Origin: Citrus sinensis | Lineage: Eukaryota; Streptophyta; Magnoliopsida; Sapindales; Rutaceae | NCBI RefSeq assembly: GCF_022201045.2 | Contig: NC_068560.1 | Coordinates: 11,502,001-11,566,000 of the forward strand | Reading direction: 5' to 3' | Length of the DNA: 64,000 nt | Shown: piece after piece, positions 10,898-23,325 of the stretch | How positions within the stretch are numbered: the first letter of the stretch is position 1 | Layout: every line of letters begins with the position of its first letter | Made by a program: the position numbers and the translations under genes | The notes under the pieces: generated by a model | Told to the model about the DNA's origin: nothing | Database searches by the model: none | The model's input: only the letters and a program-made list of their open reading frames with translations

Positions 10898-12566
10898 GCA
10901 ACATGGTTCGAATAGCTACTAGATCCAAAAGTAAGGTACCTTCTGAATTTGTGATTTATTCACTTAAGAGTTATGTTTCAAGATTTTGGACTCGAGAGTT
11001 ATACTGGCTAGCGTGTTGGCTTTTACTTCTGTTCAATTAGTGTGGATTTTGGAACATTAATTTTAATGTTTATGCTTAGTTTTTTTTTTAAATTTTCTTA
11101 TCATGTATCAAATTACTTTATCAAACAAAAAAAATATTTCTATATATATATAATGAAGAAATATTCCTAAACAGTTGAACAAAAATTTTGCAATTTACAT
11201 CAAAATTAGTGAGATGTAAGTGTGGAGAAATACCATTAGTTATTTTTTTTTCAAATTATAGCTTTCTTTACTATTAGGTTTCTTTATCATCAGCTATTGA
11301 ACATTAAAATTTTACAATTTATATATGATAATAATCACAATATGAAGAAATACCATCAAAATTTCAAAACACAAAACTCGGGTTGCTGAGTTGGAGAATT
11401 TAGGTTTCTGGGTTGGAGTGGAGCTTGGAGGCGAGGAACTTGGTGATGGACGGTTGCAGCAGATCAAGTGGTTGCATCTGTAAATGATCGGTGGTGGCTG
11501 TGCTACGTCCGTCAGCGTGGGTTTGCTTTTGGATTGAAACCCAATCTGTGGAACCTGATCGTGGGGGAAACCCGATTTATGAACACTAAATAGTGAAGAT
11601 TGGAGGAGAATAGAGTGGGTTGTGAGGATTGAAGAGTGAATATTGGAGAAGAATCGAAGAAGAGTGAGAGCATGAGGTTGTAAAGTGTGAGTGAAGGTTG
11701 TGCTATGTGATTGCATGTGTGTATGTGTGTGTGTTTCACTCAAATCATGATTTTGCTTTTTATTTCTTTCTTTTTTAGCCAAATCTGATCGAATTTTTGG
11801 ATCAAATCGGGTTTCACCTGATCAGATCACATTCCGATCCCATTGGCTAAAATGAATCCGATCGGGTTGGGTTAATCACCCGATCCGATCCAAACCTGAC
11901 ATTTTTCAAATTGGGTTGGCCCAGGTCGGATTCGGTCGGGTTATTTGTCCATCCCTAATTTTCACATAGATTGACTATTATATTTCTTATTATTTGTTAG
12001 TAGTACATGATATCTATATATGTTTATATACATATATAGAACATAAGTAAGATTAACACGCATAATATAAATTATATAGTTAACATTATATTAATATATG
12101 ATACTTGTCTATATAATTAATAATAAATTTATACCTAATAATAATATTGATACCAATTAAGAATTTATATCAACTTTAAAAAAATTTTAAAATTAACAAT
12201 TTTTGGGCAAATTAACAGTTCTTAAAAAAAAGAATGAAAATATATTCGACTAGGTGGAGTTGTTTAATGTGAAATCATATTTATGGTAGTTTGTGTATGT
12301 ATTAGTTAAACAATTACTTTTTAAATTATAAGTATGACGTAAATATTTTAGTAAAAACTATTTTTAAAAATGGTATTGGCAAACACATACTCACTATTTT
12401 TATCTTTCTCAATTGTGTCTACCGAATACTTATTACTGTTTTTAGTTTTTAAATATAGGATACAACAAATAATACCATACTATATTTAAATTTGAAATAC
12501 AGCAACTACAAAATACCATTTTCATTATCATTTTTGTTTTCAGAAAAAATAATACTGAATCGGGCC

Positions 12567-14827
12567 TTAATTACCTTAATAAGCATAAAGCATTTATGTC
12601 TATCATAGTAGTTTAACTCCACTTTGATCAACCTCTCAGCCTAGTATAAGCTGCTGAATAAAATCCCATGTCACCTCAAACTTTATTTTGAAACTTCAAA
12701 ATCTTGCGTGTACACCACAACTCTAAAATTTGCAGCTTGTTTTGCACATCTTCAAATTTCCAGTATGAGTAGTTGACATGACTCTCCTCGACCCTTCTGT
12801 TGGATCTGAGATGAATACTGCAGTAATCACTGTATTATTTGTTTTGCGCTTGTATCTAAAGCTTATAACATGACTCAATCCATGAATATCTGTAAAACTG
12901 GCCTAAGGTCTCCACTATAAATGTATAAAGAGACTCTAGGCCTCATCCAAATATATATATATATATTCAAAATGTGATGTTTTACATCTGACTACATATA
13001 CGTATATGTTAAATCTATACAAATGAACATAAACGTGCTCAAAATGCAGGTCATATAGCAATGTGTGTCATGGCCAATCTTCAATTGATTAAAACATAAA
13101 CTACATGAAATCCTATAGAAACCTAAGAGAAATGGGGTAAATAAGAAAATAGTGAGCTTTCAGCTCAACGAGTGGACATAATTTGTATACAAAAATAAAG
13201 TAACGTTTATACATGAAAAACTACACCAAATAGTACCTAAAGGAAATAATTGCCATAATCGCCAGGATCATCATCTCCTGAGTAGATCCAAAAAGAAAAA
13301 ACTTTCATACCTAATGCAATTAACACCATTGCATGCCTAGCACCTAACGGGGAGGGTACACATTTGTAACTTGCAATCACATCTCATGACTCAATCAATC
13401 ATATAATGTATATGCATATAATCATAACACGATATTAAATCAAACTATCAAACATAAATACTTCACGGAATACATAATAGTAATAATATAAATCCACTTG
13501 CAAATCCTAACTCAATTACTATTTTGTTAGGGCTCCTATTGATTCCTAGGATTTCTTGGGTTCAAAAATTAATTGTTGGAACTAATATAAGAACATATAC
13601 ATATTATGAAAATTGTAATATAATTGCTGAAATTTCATAAATCTATTATCCATTAATTCATTTGATATAAATCTAGCCACCCAATCTATTTCTTGTCACA
13701 TTTCCCCTCAATTCCTTTTTTCAACTTCTTTTTCTCTCTCAGCTTCTTAATTTCTTTTCTCCTTTTCCCTTCCTTTTTCTCTATTTCTTTTATTTTCTCC
13801 TTTCTATTTTCTCTTTTCTTTTCTTTCTTTCTCTTGTTTTCTTTTAATTTCTCTGTCTCCGCTTGGCTTTCGTTGTAAATGAATCAATTAGCAAGTAGCT
13901 CTCAATTTTCACACACATATATGCAGTGATTCAAGCAAGCAAGTGAAGATGCAAGAGACCTTAATGAAGCAAGCAGTAAGCCGCTTTCAACTTAATAATC
14001 CACATGTGGCTTTTTAAGACACAGGCAGGTGCAAGATAGTAGTATAGTTATTTTCCAGATTATTCTACTATTGTTGTTCTGTTTCTTAGCTTAGTATGTA
14101 TAGTTCAGAGGCTAGCTATATTGCTACATATATAGTTTGGAACTAATGGAATAAAGGCATGGAAGATGCTTCTGCAATATTTCCTCTTTCTTTTCTTCTA
14201 TCTCAGTTTCTTTTCTTGGTGATAATTTCTACATATCACATATTTATTTGATCTACAAATAATGTTAAACAATAATTGCTAGTGGTATCTTTCGAATAGA
14301 TTTATACAAAAAAATGTCTCCCAAGTGTCATCCATAAAATTGTAACAAATAAGACAATTAACAAAGGTTCTAGTTAATCCAATGTATAGTAAAACCTCTC
14401 TATAATCATAATGTTTGTATCAAACTAATTTTATGACTATGGGAAGGTTATAACTTAATCGAGGTGTAGTTACATAATTAGTTATCCTTAGTTTAAGTGA
14501 TATAAAGTGTATATATATGCTACATTGCTAATTAATTACTACAGCATGTTAAATCTAATGTATGGATATTGATAAAAAAGGTAAATATAGTTTTAAAAAT
14601 CTAGTAATTCTATATAGTGTTAGGAATATGCTAAATCATCTTAAAAGTCTACAAAATAAACCATTGTCTCAAACAACTTTAGAAAAATATTTTATTCTAT
14701 TTTAAAACTTTAATAGAATATAACATATATTCTATAATATGATTATCACTATACATTGCTTCATAACTATTAATTTTAATTCTTATGACTAGAATGATAA
14801 ATTGGGATTGGAGAAGCTAAGCGGAAT
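12567..14827. other. right flank of block A, then unassigned repeat-like DNA
   Basis: 12567-12790 continues the DUF241 block; it matches the reverse complement of 33420-33545 (AAGCTGCTGAATAA, TGTCACCTCAAA, TTTTGAAACTTCAAAATCTT). From about 12800 the source changes. A TGAGCTTTCAGCTCAACGAG-type motif near 13153 resembles CTCAGTGAGCTCAGTGAGTG at 19230, so this may be a decayed relative of the LTR-like element at 18785-21240. No coding function was seen. Confidence 0.45.
13693..13865. repeat. 170-bp polypyrimidine tract
   Basis: Nearly all C and T on the plus strand. The 61-residue F/S/L-rich ORF here is a consequence of composition, not a gene. Confidence 0.8.
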
Positions 14828-16080
14828 GTAACACCCGTTCCTCATTTGTTTGAATTTACTTGTGCTTATATATTTATTTGCTTATTTTTGTTTGTGTTAA
14901 TTTATTTTAATTACAGTTATTTGAGATAAGGTATCATATTTTTCTTTAAAATTAAATTATAAAGGATTATCTATCTTTATCGTATAATATATTTTTATAA
15001 GGGCATGAGTTTTTATAAAACTTAAACTCTTCCTATCTCCCTACGATTTAAAACTCTTCAACCAAATAAATGTATAAAAAAAAAGAAGTTCTAGGATTTG
15101 ATTTTATGTACTTTTGAAAGAAGTTTTGAGGTATTTGTCCTTCTTTAATACATACTTTCCAGTACAATTTTATGTATTTGATGATGAATGCATGCATTGC
15201 TCTCTTTATCATGAATGACTAGTTAGGCATTATGAGGCATGAACATTGTTATTTGATTACTATTTTTTTCCTTTAATTTGATTTAATTTCTACACATCCA
15301 TAAATTAAAGTAGACATCCTAAGGTTTTCAATGAAGTATTTTGTGTAAAGAGATCCAAGTAACCAGTTTGTTGTGATTTTTGGATTAGAACAGTGGTGCT
15401 GGAAAATTCTGATTTTCAGCAGCATGTCTGATTTTGCCGATTTTTCTGACTAAGTAAATGATCTCTGAAAATTATCATGATTTTTTTTAATTCTCATTAG
15501 ACTACTTATAAAAATTATTAAAAATCGTTATGTTAGGCTGTTGCAATTTTGGAGACTGCTTTCTAAAATTACAATGGCCAATGCTAAAATGGTTTTTAGT
15601 CTATTAAAAGGCTTTAAAAAGACCTATAAAAATTATATTCATATAACATTATGAGTCCTCTATGATTTATTTTATTTGACTAATTTTTATTGAGTTAACA
15701 TTGATTTATGAATTTTTGAATTGCAAAACACAAACCTGAAAGGTTTTGGACAAGTTTGCTGGTCTTTTAATATAAATTTGTTTAAAATAGTTTCCATCTT
15801 CAAGAACTCTAAAAATTTAATGTGCTATTTTTTAATGTTTCTACCATTTTAAAATCAAGTGACCTAATTTTTATGAGTTTTTATTAAATATTTTAGCAAT
15901 TTTCTAATTTAGCAACCTTTGTTTTTATCACTATTGAATAGTAAGGATATTTGCATGTAAAATTCTTTTTGCAATATGTTTATGAATTTTGTTCATTTTT
16001 TTGAATTTTTATATGAAATGCTACACATGTTTATGGATTCTTTTTTTTTTTTAATTTTCACAGTTTTCCAACATATGATT
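14828..16080. mobile_element. possible Ty3/gypsy-type LTR remnant
   Basis: It starts with TGTAACACCCGTTCCTC, a common opening of plant gypsy LTRs, and runs without coding content to the next LTR at 16081. No matching second copy, primer site or target duplication was found, so the call rests on the start motif only. Confidence 0.3.
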
Positions 16081-16640
16081 TGTTAGCCTAAAGGGCTACA
16101 CATAATGTAATTTTGATGATAACAAACATGTGTCTTAGGTGATTTAATAAATATTGTATTTCACATTTTCACTAGTTTTTCAAGGATAATATTTATGCAA
16201 GTGAATCAAGTGAAATCAAGTTGTAGACACTCAACGGATAACAGCGAAATTAAGAATAAAGTTTAGAGCTCAACGGATAAATTATTGCGATAAATTCTTG
16301 TAAAGCCGGTATGATTTAATTGATGCATGATTTAACATTTGAAAAGCTCAAGAGATTAATTTTAATAATTACTTTTCATAAACTAAAAGGTTTTATTTTT
16401 ATAAGATAGAGTATTTTGTGGATTTGAGTAATTTGGACTTAAATGAAAAGTTTTACAATTTTTGAATTTAATAAGTATTATTTTGAATTCCAGAGTTGGA
16501 CCTTTTTGCAAACATTTGAAATGTTTTGGGCCATACTATAATTTATGAATGTTTGAGGACCCAAATGTAATCCAAACATTTAAAATCCAAAATTGGACAG
16601 AGAGTGAGCGGCTAACCACCTGAGGCTAGAAGCATGCCGC
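16081..16640 (+). repeat. SIRE-like LTR fragment (left)
   Basis: TGTTAGCC start. The blocks TTTTGATGATAACAAACATG, TTTTGCAAACATTTGAAATG and GAGCGGCTAACCACC parallel 23326-23800. Similarity fades after about 16640. Confidence 0.55.
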
Positions 16641-16937
16641 CTAAGGAAAATCTCATATTTTCAAATTTTGGACTAAAGTGAGATTTTGAGACCTTTGAAA
16701 ACTATGGGTTTTATGCTAAATTTTGAAAAGGATTTTTTTGAAGGTGTGATCGGATTCTTACTCTGTTTGACCGCCAGTAGGATGAGATTATGTTTAGTGT
16801 ATGCATGTGTGCTAGATTTTAATCTTGTCCTAAAGAGTCACACTTGCTCGCCGTTAAACGAATTTTTCGATATTTGATCGGCACCATCAATCTTGGCCTT
16901 TGATATCCTAGGGGAACTCATATTGATTTAATTTGAA

Positions 16938-17389
16938 TGCCGACTTTACCGGATATAAGGTTGATAGAAAAAGTACTAGTGGAACATGTCCCTTTTTGGA
17001 TCATTCAATTGTCTCTTGGTTTAGTAAGAAACAAAATACGGTTGCAGTTTCAACCACCGAGGTAGAATATATTGCCGTAGGTAGTTTTGTGCACAAGCCC
17101 TTTAGATGAAACAAACCTTTAGAGACTATGGTATTAATCTTGATCAAATACCTATCTTATGTGACAATACTAGTGCTATCAATCTATCCAAGAATCCCAT
17201 TCAACATTCTAGAACCAAGCATATAAAAATTAGACATCATTTTCTTAGAAATCATGTTAAAAAATGAGATATTGTGATTAAGTTTGTTTCTACTAAAAAT
17301 CAACTTGCGGATATCTTTACAAAACCCCTTAGTGAAGAGCAATTTATAAAGATGAGACATGAGCTTGGAATGATGAATGTTGCATCTTG
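16938..17389 (+). pseudogene. copia RNase H / C-terminal pol fragment
   Basis: The translation gives NADFTGYKVDRKSTSGTCPF, then VSWFSKKQNTVAVSTTEVEY, then LCDNTSAINLSKNPIQHSRT and QLADIFTKPLSEEQF, ending in MMNVAS and TGA. These are the standard copia RNase H motifs (SDAD, EAEY, DN..A, LAD..TK). A small deletion near 17100 shifts the frame, and one further in-frame stop (K-stop-D) occurs. It is not functional. The SAINLSKNP and FLRNHV wording is typical of the SIRE/Maximus lineage. Confidence 0.9.
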
Positions 17390-17548
17390 AATTATGATTT
17401 GTTGATTAAGTTGATATGTTTGCTCTTGTATGTATTTATCTTTCATGTATTAAATAGATTATTGAAAAGTTTTGAATCTCAAAATGATTTAAAATTCATC
17501 AATTTTTAAGCAAAAAATAAATAGGTATGTATAATACAAGTCTAAGAG

Positions 17549-18438
17549 TAGGGGTGGGCAAAATCGGGTTCAGGTCGGGTTCGGGTCAATCCGATCGGGT
17601 TTCGGGTTGGGGAAATATTGATCCGAATACAACCCTAACTTACAACCCAACCCGACTCGACCCGATTCGATATATGTTCGGATCAGTTCGGATCGGGTCA
17701 AAAAATCGGGTTGATTTTGGGTCTTGGAACAATAGAATGCAGTTCGGGTCGAATCTTGGAGCAGCAAAATGCAGATCGGGTTTTGGAGCAGCAGCAAAAT
17801 GCAGATCGGATTCGGGTCTTGGAGCAGCAGCAAAAAACAGATCGGATTCGGGTCTTGGAGCAACAAAATTCAGATTGGGGGGGTGACACTTGGCACTTGG
17901 ATACAAATCAGTGGCCACAGACGTGCAGCAGTAGACGAGATGACGCACACTCGCGCAGCAGTAGACGGGATGACGAACACTCGCGCAACAACAGTAATCG
18001 TGGACCAGCGAACTCGCAGCAACGTCGAGCAGCAGTGAGCACATAGGCGGATGCTTCTTGAGGTGTGGACTCCATTGCTGACTTGCTGTTGGCCATTGGG
18101 TGCGGTCCGTGGATGTGTTTTGTGCGCAACAGCAGCCTTGTGTTTGTGTGTTTGTTCTGTGAATGAATCTGTGATTTGTGTTGTGTTTGTGTGACTGTGT
18201 GTGCAGCAGCGTATGTGTGTGTGGTTGTGTGCTGTGTGCAGTGTTAGCTTAGGTTTTTTTTTTTTTTTTAGGAACCCGATCGGGTATTCGGATCGGGTCG
18301 GCTTTGACCCGAACCGATCACAACCTAATCGGGTTTGTAAATTTCAATCCGATCGGGTTTCAATCCCGACCCGAACCGACCCGAACCCGAAATTTATCGG
18401 GTCGGGTCGGGTCAGGTCGGGTAAAATGCCCACCCATA
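17549..18438. mobile_element. 890-bp non-autonomous hAT element
   Basis: Perfect 8-bp target duplications TCTAAGAG lie at 17541-17548 and 18439-18446. The ends are inverted repeats: TAGGGGTGGGCAAAATCGGG on the left and TATGGGTGGGCATTTTACCC as the reverse complement of the right. Each end carries a dense array of TCGGGT/ACCCGA motifs over about 150 bp (17560-17715 and 18275-18425), arranged as likely transposase-binding sites. The middle holds short tandem repeats and no transposase. It inserted into the decayed SIRE-like element. Confidence 0.92.
17745..18020. repeat. tandem repeats inside the hAT element
   Basis: About four imperfect 33-37 bp units (core GTCTTGGAGCAGCAGCAAAA, then CAGATCGG) at 17745-17880, followed by two units of about 34 bp (CGCAGCAGTAGACGGGATGA) at 17922-17990. 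The open frames over this region on both strands come from the repeats. Confidence 0.75.
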
Positions 18439-18784
18439 TCTAAGAGCTTACCAAATTTAAAAAATATTTTCAGAAGCTTAACCGGTATACTATTTCTAAT
18501 CAACTGGAAAGCCGAATTCAATCTGACCCTTACTGAACTCAACTGGATAGCGGGTTATGAAATTCGAAAAACCAGATTCGTGTTTGCTCTTTGCTGGACT
18601 CAACCGGATAGCCGGTTATGAAATCTGGAAAACCAGATTCGCGTTCTTTACTTGCTGCACACAACCGGTTAACCGGTTAGGAAAATCTGGTTAGCCGAAT
18701 TCGTGTGTTTATAACCTATTCATCTTCTCCTTCCTCTTTCGGTAAACCGGATCTTCCTCTCTCTCTAAAATCATTTCATCCTGA

Positions 18785-21240
18785 AATGACCCGTCCCGCA
18801 CCCCCAGGGCAAGTCTATCTAAACTCGTGTAATCGAATCAATAATAATTATGATATCTAAGAATTCTATCAAAAATTCGACAGAATCTCCCCTATAAATA
18901 AAACATCCCTAAACCTGCAATTTACAAAACAATACTCCCAAAATAATTCAATATCCATCCACCCTTCATAACCAACTTCTCAAGTCAACATACCAAATAT
19001 CACCCAAATCATTCTAATATTAAAATACAACGGTTATCCTTAATTAAAAAATATAACAAATAAATACAATTCGCAAAATCCCAAATACCAAAATATTAAA
19101 TCTACGACTCTTAGCACCATCACGTGGCCACAATTTCAAATCTAACTATCGTTGCTGGGTCGACTGATGTACCTGCAAATCTCCTGTTGGGGGGGGGGGG
19201 AATAAAATAAAAACGGGGTGAGTATAAAACTCAGTGAGCTCAGTGAGTGGATAGTAGTTTTTGAAAAATAAATTTATTTAAAATGATTTAATCTTTCTCA
19301 AATCAATTTCATCAAAATATCATAAGAACTTATATAAACATATTCAATTCCAATCAGTCACTGAAATAACTATATTATATAAATCTGCATAAAATCAATG
19401 AAATCATAATACTTATAATATCAAATACTGAATACCAAAAACTATCATCAAACAAGTACCCAGGGGAATGATCTCATCATATCCGGACCTCGACGGACGG
19501 GCAATCAGGGAACCATCATGCCCCAGAGCTACAACGGATAGACGGGGAAATCTCATCTCATATCTCATGTATCTCAACATCTGTATCTCTGTAATCATCA
19601 TACTGCATGCATAAGCCCCCAAAAGGCAAAAACGCCCAAACACAAGGCCCAAAGCCTCTATGTGTGTTTAGACGGGCCCCAAAGGCCTCTATCTCATCTC
19701 ATCTGTATCTCTGTATTCATCTCGTATTATCTGTATCTGGAGGGGAAGGGTATTATCCAATGATTTTCCAAACAACATTTTATACACATGTACATAAACA
19801 TATAATCACATCTGAAATCTCATTTTCTTTTTATTCAACATATTTCAAAATCCACTCAATTCTAATATCATGCATTTACTCAAAAACGATAACAAAATCA
19901 TTCATTAAACTCATTCTTAATAACAATAAATATCAACACATAGATAAAAATCAATTTTCTAGAAAATCATTAAATCGAAGCATCAAATACTTATTTATCA
20001 AAACATACTGCATTGTATTATAAAATCAGCATATACTATGAAAATAGGTTTTGTATATTCCACTCACAGTGACGAAGTCCAGACTCGGTATCAACAACGT
20101 CCGCAGGTTGATTCTTGTTTGCGGATCCTCCTAATCAAGGAAACTACATAATCATTCTCCGTAAATTTGAAATACAACTAATTTTACATAATAATTCTTG
20201 AAAAGAATATCTATCAACAATAAACTATTCCTGCATGCACAAAATTACCAAAATACCCCTACATGCCAAAATTACCAAAATGCCCCCAACATCATTATTT
20301 TACCAAAATTATCCTCAGAATCTTCAATTACTAAATTGTCCTCAATTCAAATCACGAAATTACCACAATGTCAGAAATTACGAAATTACCCTCGGAGCGC
20401 AAAATTACTAAAATGTCCTTAACAACTTAAATTACCAAATTACCCTAGAAATCTCAAATTACCTCACTACCCTAATCTAAAATTACCAAATTATCCACTG
20501 ATTCCACAAATTACAAATTCACCCTAAAGTTTTATGAATTTACCGAATTGCCCCTGCCGATCAACGGTGACTGGACTTCAGTCAACGACGACGGGAAGCT
20601 TAGGTCTGATAGTTCAGACCTCGGTGAGTCCAACGGTGTCAGCGGTGACCTCCCACATGCGGCGATGGCGGCGGATCGTGCTCCCAAAGCCGCGAGCTTT
20701 CCAAGTGGACGATTGTCGACAATCCGGCTGTTTCAGGTGACAAGGTTGGTCGGAAAATGATGCTGGTGATGTGAGGAGTAGAACCCAGCTAGAGGTGTGC
20801 CCAAACTTCGGCGAAATCGACGGCGATGGCGATGGGTTTTTGGCTGTGAATTTTTGAGCTTCAAACGGCGGTGTTCTAATCATTTTCCGGCAACGAGGAT
20901 GGTTGAGTTATGACGGCAGGCTTCCAAGCTTTAGATCGGTACCAAGCTCGGCCGGTGAGGTGGCTGAAATCGCGAGATCCGTTCGGGTCAAGGTCACGGG
21001 TCGGGTCAGATTCGCGGGCAAACCGGATCAATCTCTCTCTCTCCTTCTCTCTCACGTGCCCCTCTTTCTTTCCTTTTTTGGAAACCAGCTTCCCACTTTC
21101 CATTTATAGAAACTAGCTTTTTTTTTTTTTTGCACTTAAGCTTAATACAAATTAAGCTAATACCGGATCCGTGACGAAAATAAAATCCGACTACCCGAGC
21201 TTTTAATCGCGCTCAATCTATCTAGATTTAATGTTGTGAC
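18785..21240. mobile_element. LTR-like insertion of uncertain family
   Basis: Its start, TGAAATGACCCGTCCCGCAC, and its region GGGGTGAGTATAAAACTCAG followed by TGAGTGG (19205-19245) resemble long plant gypsy LTRs. It continues through AATTACC..AAAATG-type short repeats (20240-20540), a GC-rich stretch (20540-21060) and ACCCGAGC near the right end (about 21195). No pol domain was seen, so this would be a solo LTR or a non-coding element. I could not find a convincing target duplication; the ends are good to perhaps 50 bp. Confidence 0.4.
20236..20530. repeat. degenerate AAATTACCAAAATG short-unit repeat
   Basis: Around fifteen loose repeats of AAATTACCAAA(A/T)TGCCC with variable spacing. The ORF of P/T/K-rich sequence here is an artefact of the repeat. 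Confidence 0.6.
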
Positions 21241-21639
21241 AATTTTAAAATTAATATCGAAGAGGAAAAATCAAATCATAGACATAATTAGGAAAAATCA
21301 AAGTGCATATGTTACACATCCTCTCTATTTCTCACTCCAAAATCCATCATCTTCATCCATTTTTTACATCAAACCAATTCACGAAAATCATTCCCCATCA
21401 TTCCTTGTGTCAAAAATCATCCTTCAAATTCATTTCCATCACTTAAATCACTAGATCCCAAATCAAACCTAGTTTTTCAACCGAATTTTCTCTCTCTAAA
21501 TTACTTCATCTTAAGCCAATTTCCACCCCCCCCGATTGTATTTCACCGAGATGAAAGAAAACCGAATTGAACCCAAATATCCCTTTTCAACCTCATTATA
21601 ATCCGTTTTATTGCTTTATTTATCATCAAATCACTCTAT

Positions 21640-22900
21640 ATTATCATGTCAAGTTCAAGGCCAGTTAGAGGAAAAGGAAAATAACTGGTTCAACAAGCCA
21701 AACAACCACGGCAAGGAGGGGCTCTTCCAATCAGTCCACCTTTGAGTCTACACATTTTCTGGCCAAGCATTTAGTCAAACAATTTCATCACAATTTCATG
21801 ACCCGTGGGTACTTCTTATATTTTTTGTTTTAACGAATTAGCTTCATAGTCTTAGTATTAGTAATAGAAATTTGTTTTAATTGTTGGAAGAAGTTGGTTG
21901 GATTAATACTCTAGTGATTAAGAAGAATGTGTCTCCTGACTTGGTGAAAGTATTTTACTCAAATATGGATACTTCCGTGGAGAAAGAGAATTAAGTAATC
22001 ACCAATGTTGGAGGAGTTTCAATTGAATTTGATGATTCGGAGTTGAATTCCATCCTAGGAACCTCTAATATTAGCTTAGAAATTTTTTCTCTTATGAAAT
22101 CTCCCAATATTGATGATTATGTTCATATTGATGCTGTTAAGAAATACGTCGTCGTATTGATCTTTCTGATGATGATTGTAATATTCATTTTCGAACTCAA
22201 TGTCTTTGTCTTCAAACTCGGATATCACTTTGTTTTATTTAGACCATTGTGTTTCGTAGGTCAAGACATTTAGATGAGGTTTCCCATATGGATGTTGCCT
22301 TGATTGATTGCATCCTTAGACGTCGTTCGATCAACTTAGGGTACTCATTATTCGAACTATGCTTTTTATACATAAGTTGATTACTCGTTCCCTTCTGTAT
22401 GGTCATTTTATCATCCAAATCCTTAAACATTTTGGGGTACCTATCCATGAACCATCGTGTAAGCCTTCTAAGAGTATCGGGGATGAAGCTGTAAGTGCCT
22501 TAGGATTTGAGTGACGTAATGGAGCTTGAGTAAAATTTACTGACAATAAGTACACTTTTCTTATTCCGAGTGATGATCAGCCACTTAATGATGTAGTCCC
22601 AATCGTTCAACTACTTGATTTTTCGCTTCCATTTTAGGGCCAGCGTCGACGTTGAGACCGTCCAGTGTCTGCCTCTACACCTGCTTTACCTCCTCCAGAG
22701 CCTTCTGCCTCTGAAGAGGTTACTCTTTAGCAGCTTATGGATGAGGTGAGGACTCTCTTTGTACGACAGACTGATTTTCAGCAGCACATTCTTGAGGAGC
22801 ACCAGCGCCTCTCATAGCAGCATGAACAACTAATTCATGGACAATGCCTCCTCTTTGAGTACTTTGGCATTCCATATTTGTTTCCACCCTGATCACCACC
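21640..22900 (+). pseudogene. decayed 'plant transposon protein' ORF of SIRE-like element
   Basis: Open pieces in shifting frames read LVGLI.TLVIKKNVSPDLVK, then VSIEFDDSELNSILGTSNIS, then DEVSHMDVALIDCILRRRS-like and an EPSASEEVTL...MDEVRTLF tail. This order (VFYSN / LNSILG / basic motif / low-complexity tail) matches the extra ORF found between pol and the 3' LTR in SIRE-like elements, annotated as a putative plant transposon protein of unknown role. Several stops and frameshifts are present. A similar ORF lies at 63420-64000 on the other strand. Confidence 0.6.
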
Positions 22901-23307
22901 ATCCTCACCACCTCAGTAGTCTCTTATGTTTGTATTTGGACACACTAACATTTACTGCTTTATGTTCTTTTATTTTCTTCCATTTTGATAATATGGATGT
23001 TTGTTATGATTTTGGATTATGTGTATTTGATATGATTGATTATGTTTTTCACTTATGTTTTGGATCATGTAGAACTAATGTGCTTGCCTTGAGATTTTGA
23101 TAATCGATAGAGGGAGCTTTTTACTCTTTTTGATGTTGAAGGGAGAGATATGATATGTAAAAAAAAATTATTTATTATGAAATATATTCATTTGCATTTA
23201 TGCAGGGGGAGTCTTTTTTATCTTTTTCAATTTTTTTTTCATCTTGCATTGATTAAGGGGGAGTTTGTCATAACTAAATAAAATTTTTATAATGTGTTTT
23301 GTCATCA

Positions 23308-23325
23308 TAAAAAAGGGGGAGATTA
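23308..23325 (+). promoter_or_regulatory. polypurine tract of the SIRE-like element
   Basis: AAAAAAGGGGGAGA directly before the LTR start at about 23326. Two other GGGGGAG strings (about 23204 and 23258) lie upstream. It would prime plus-strand DNA synthesis. Confidence 0.6.

Larger units (their letters stand above)
9947..11956. mobile_element. hAT-like element nested in the PIF-like element
   Basis: It is flanked by a perfect 8-bp direct repeat AATTTTCA (9939-9946 and 11957-11964), the hAT target-duplication size. The ends are imperfect inverted repeats: ATAGGAATGGCTAAAAATGG on the left and AGGGATGGACAAATAACCCG as the reverse complement of the right. Both sub-terminal regions (9970-10140 and 11790-11945) are full of GATCGG/TCGGGTT motifs, as in the element at 17549-18438. 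No transposase ORF was seen. It contains two small MITEs and a ribosomal-protein retropseudogene. The right half (11130-11790) has nothing recognised. Confidence 0.75.
9209..12566. mobile_element. non-autonomous PIF/Harbinger-like element, 3.36 kb
   Basis: The left end GGCCTGTTCGGTACCATTTT and the reverse complement of the right end GGCCCGATTCAGTATTATTT pair at about 16 of 20 positions. The right flank begins TTA and the left flank ends TTGA, consistent with the 3-bp TWA target of PIF/Harbinger elements after one change. The duplicated block B keeps the uninterrupted site (reverse complement of 33546-33558: CACCTTAATTACC), which supports the insertion directly. No transposase was found. The interior has a GC-rich repetitive patch (9430-9800, CTGCTG-rich) and a nested hAT-like element. 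A family assignment other than PIF is possible, because the ends are short and diverged. Confidence 0.7.

Noticed and set aside
11312..11782. 156-residue minus-strand ORF
   Set aside because: Low complexity (THTHTH, SPSSSPP) in non-coding hAT DNA with no recognisable domain.
13693..13878. 61-residue F/S/L-rich ORF
   Set aside because: Product of the polypyrimidine tract.
17527..18129. Several long ORFs on both strands
   Set aside because: They come from TCGGGT and CAGCAG tandem repeats inside the hAT element; all frames stay open for the same reason.
20534..21116. Overlapping ORFs on both strands in GC-rich DNA
   Set aside because: They lie in an LTR-like repeat; overlapping frames on both strands, none with a known domain.
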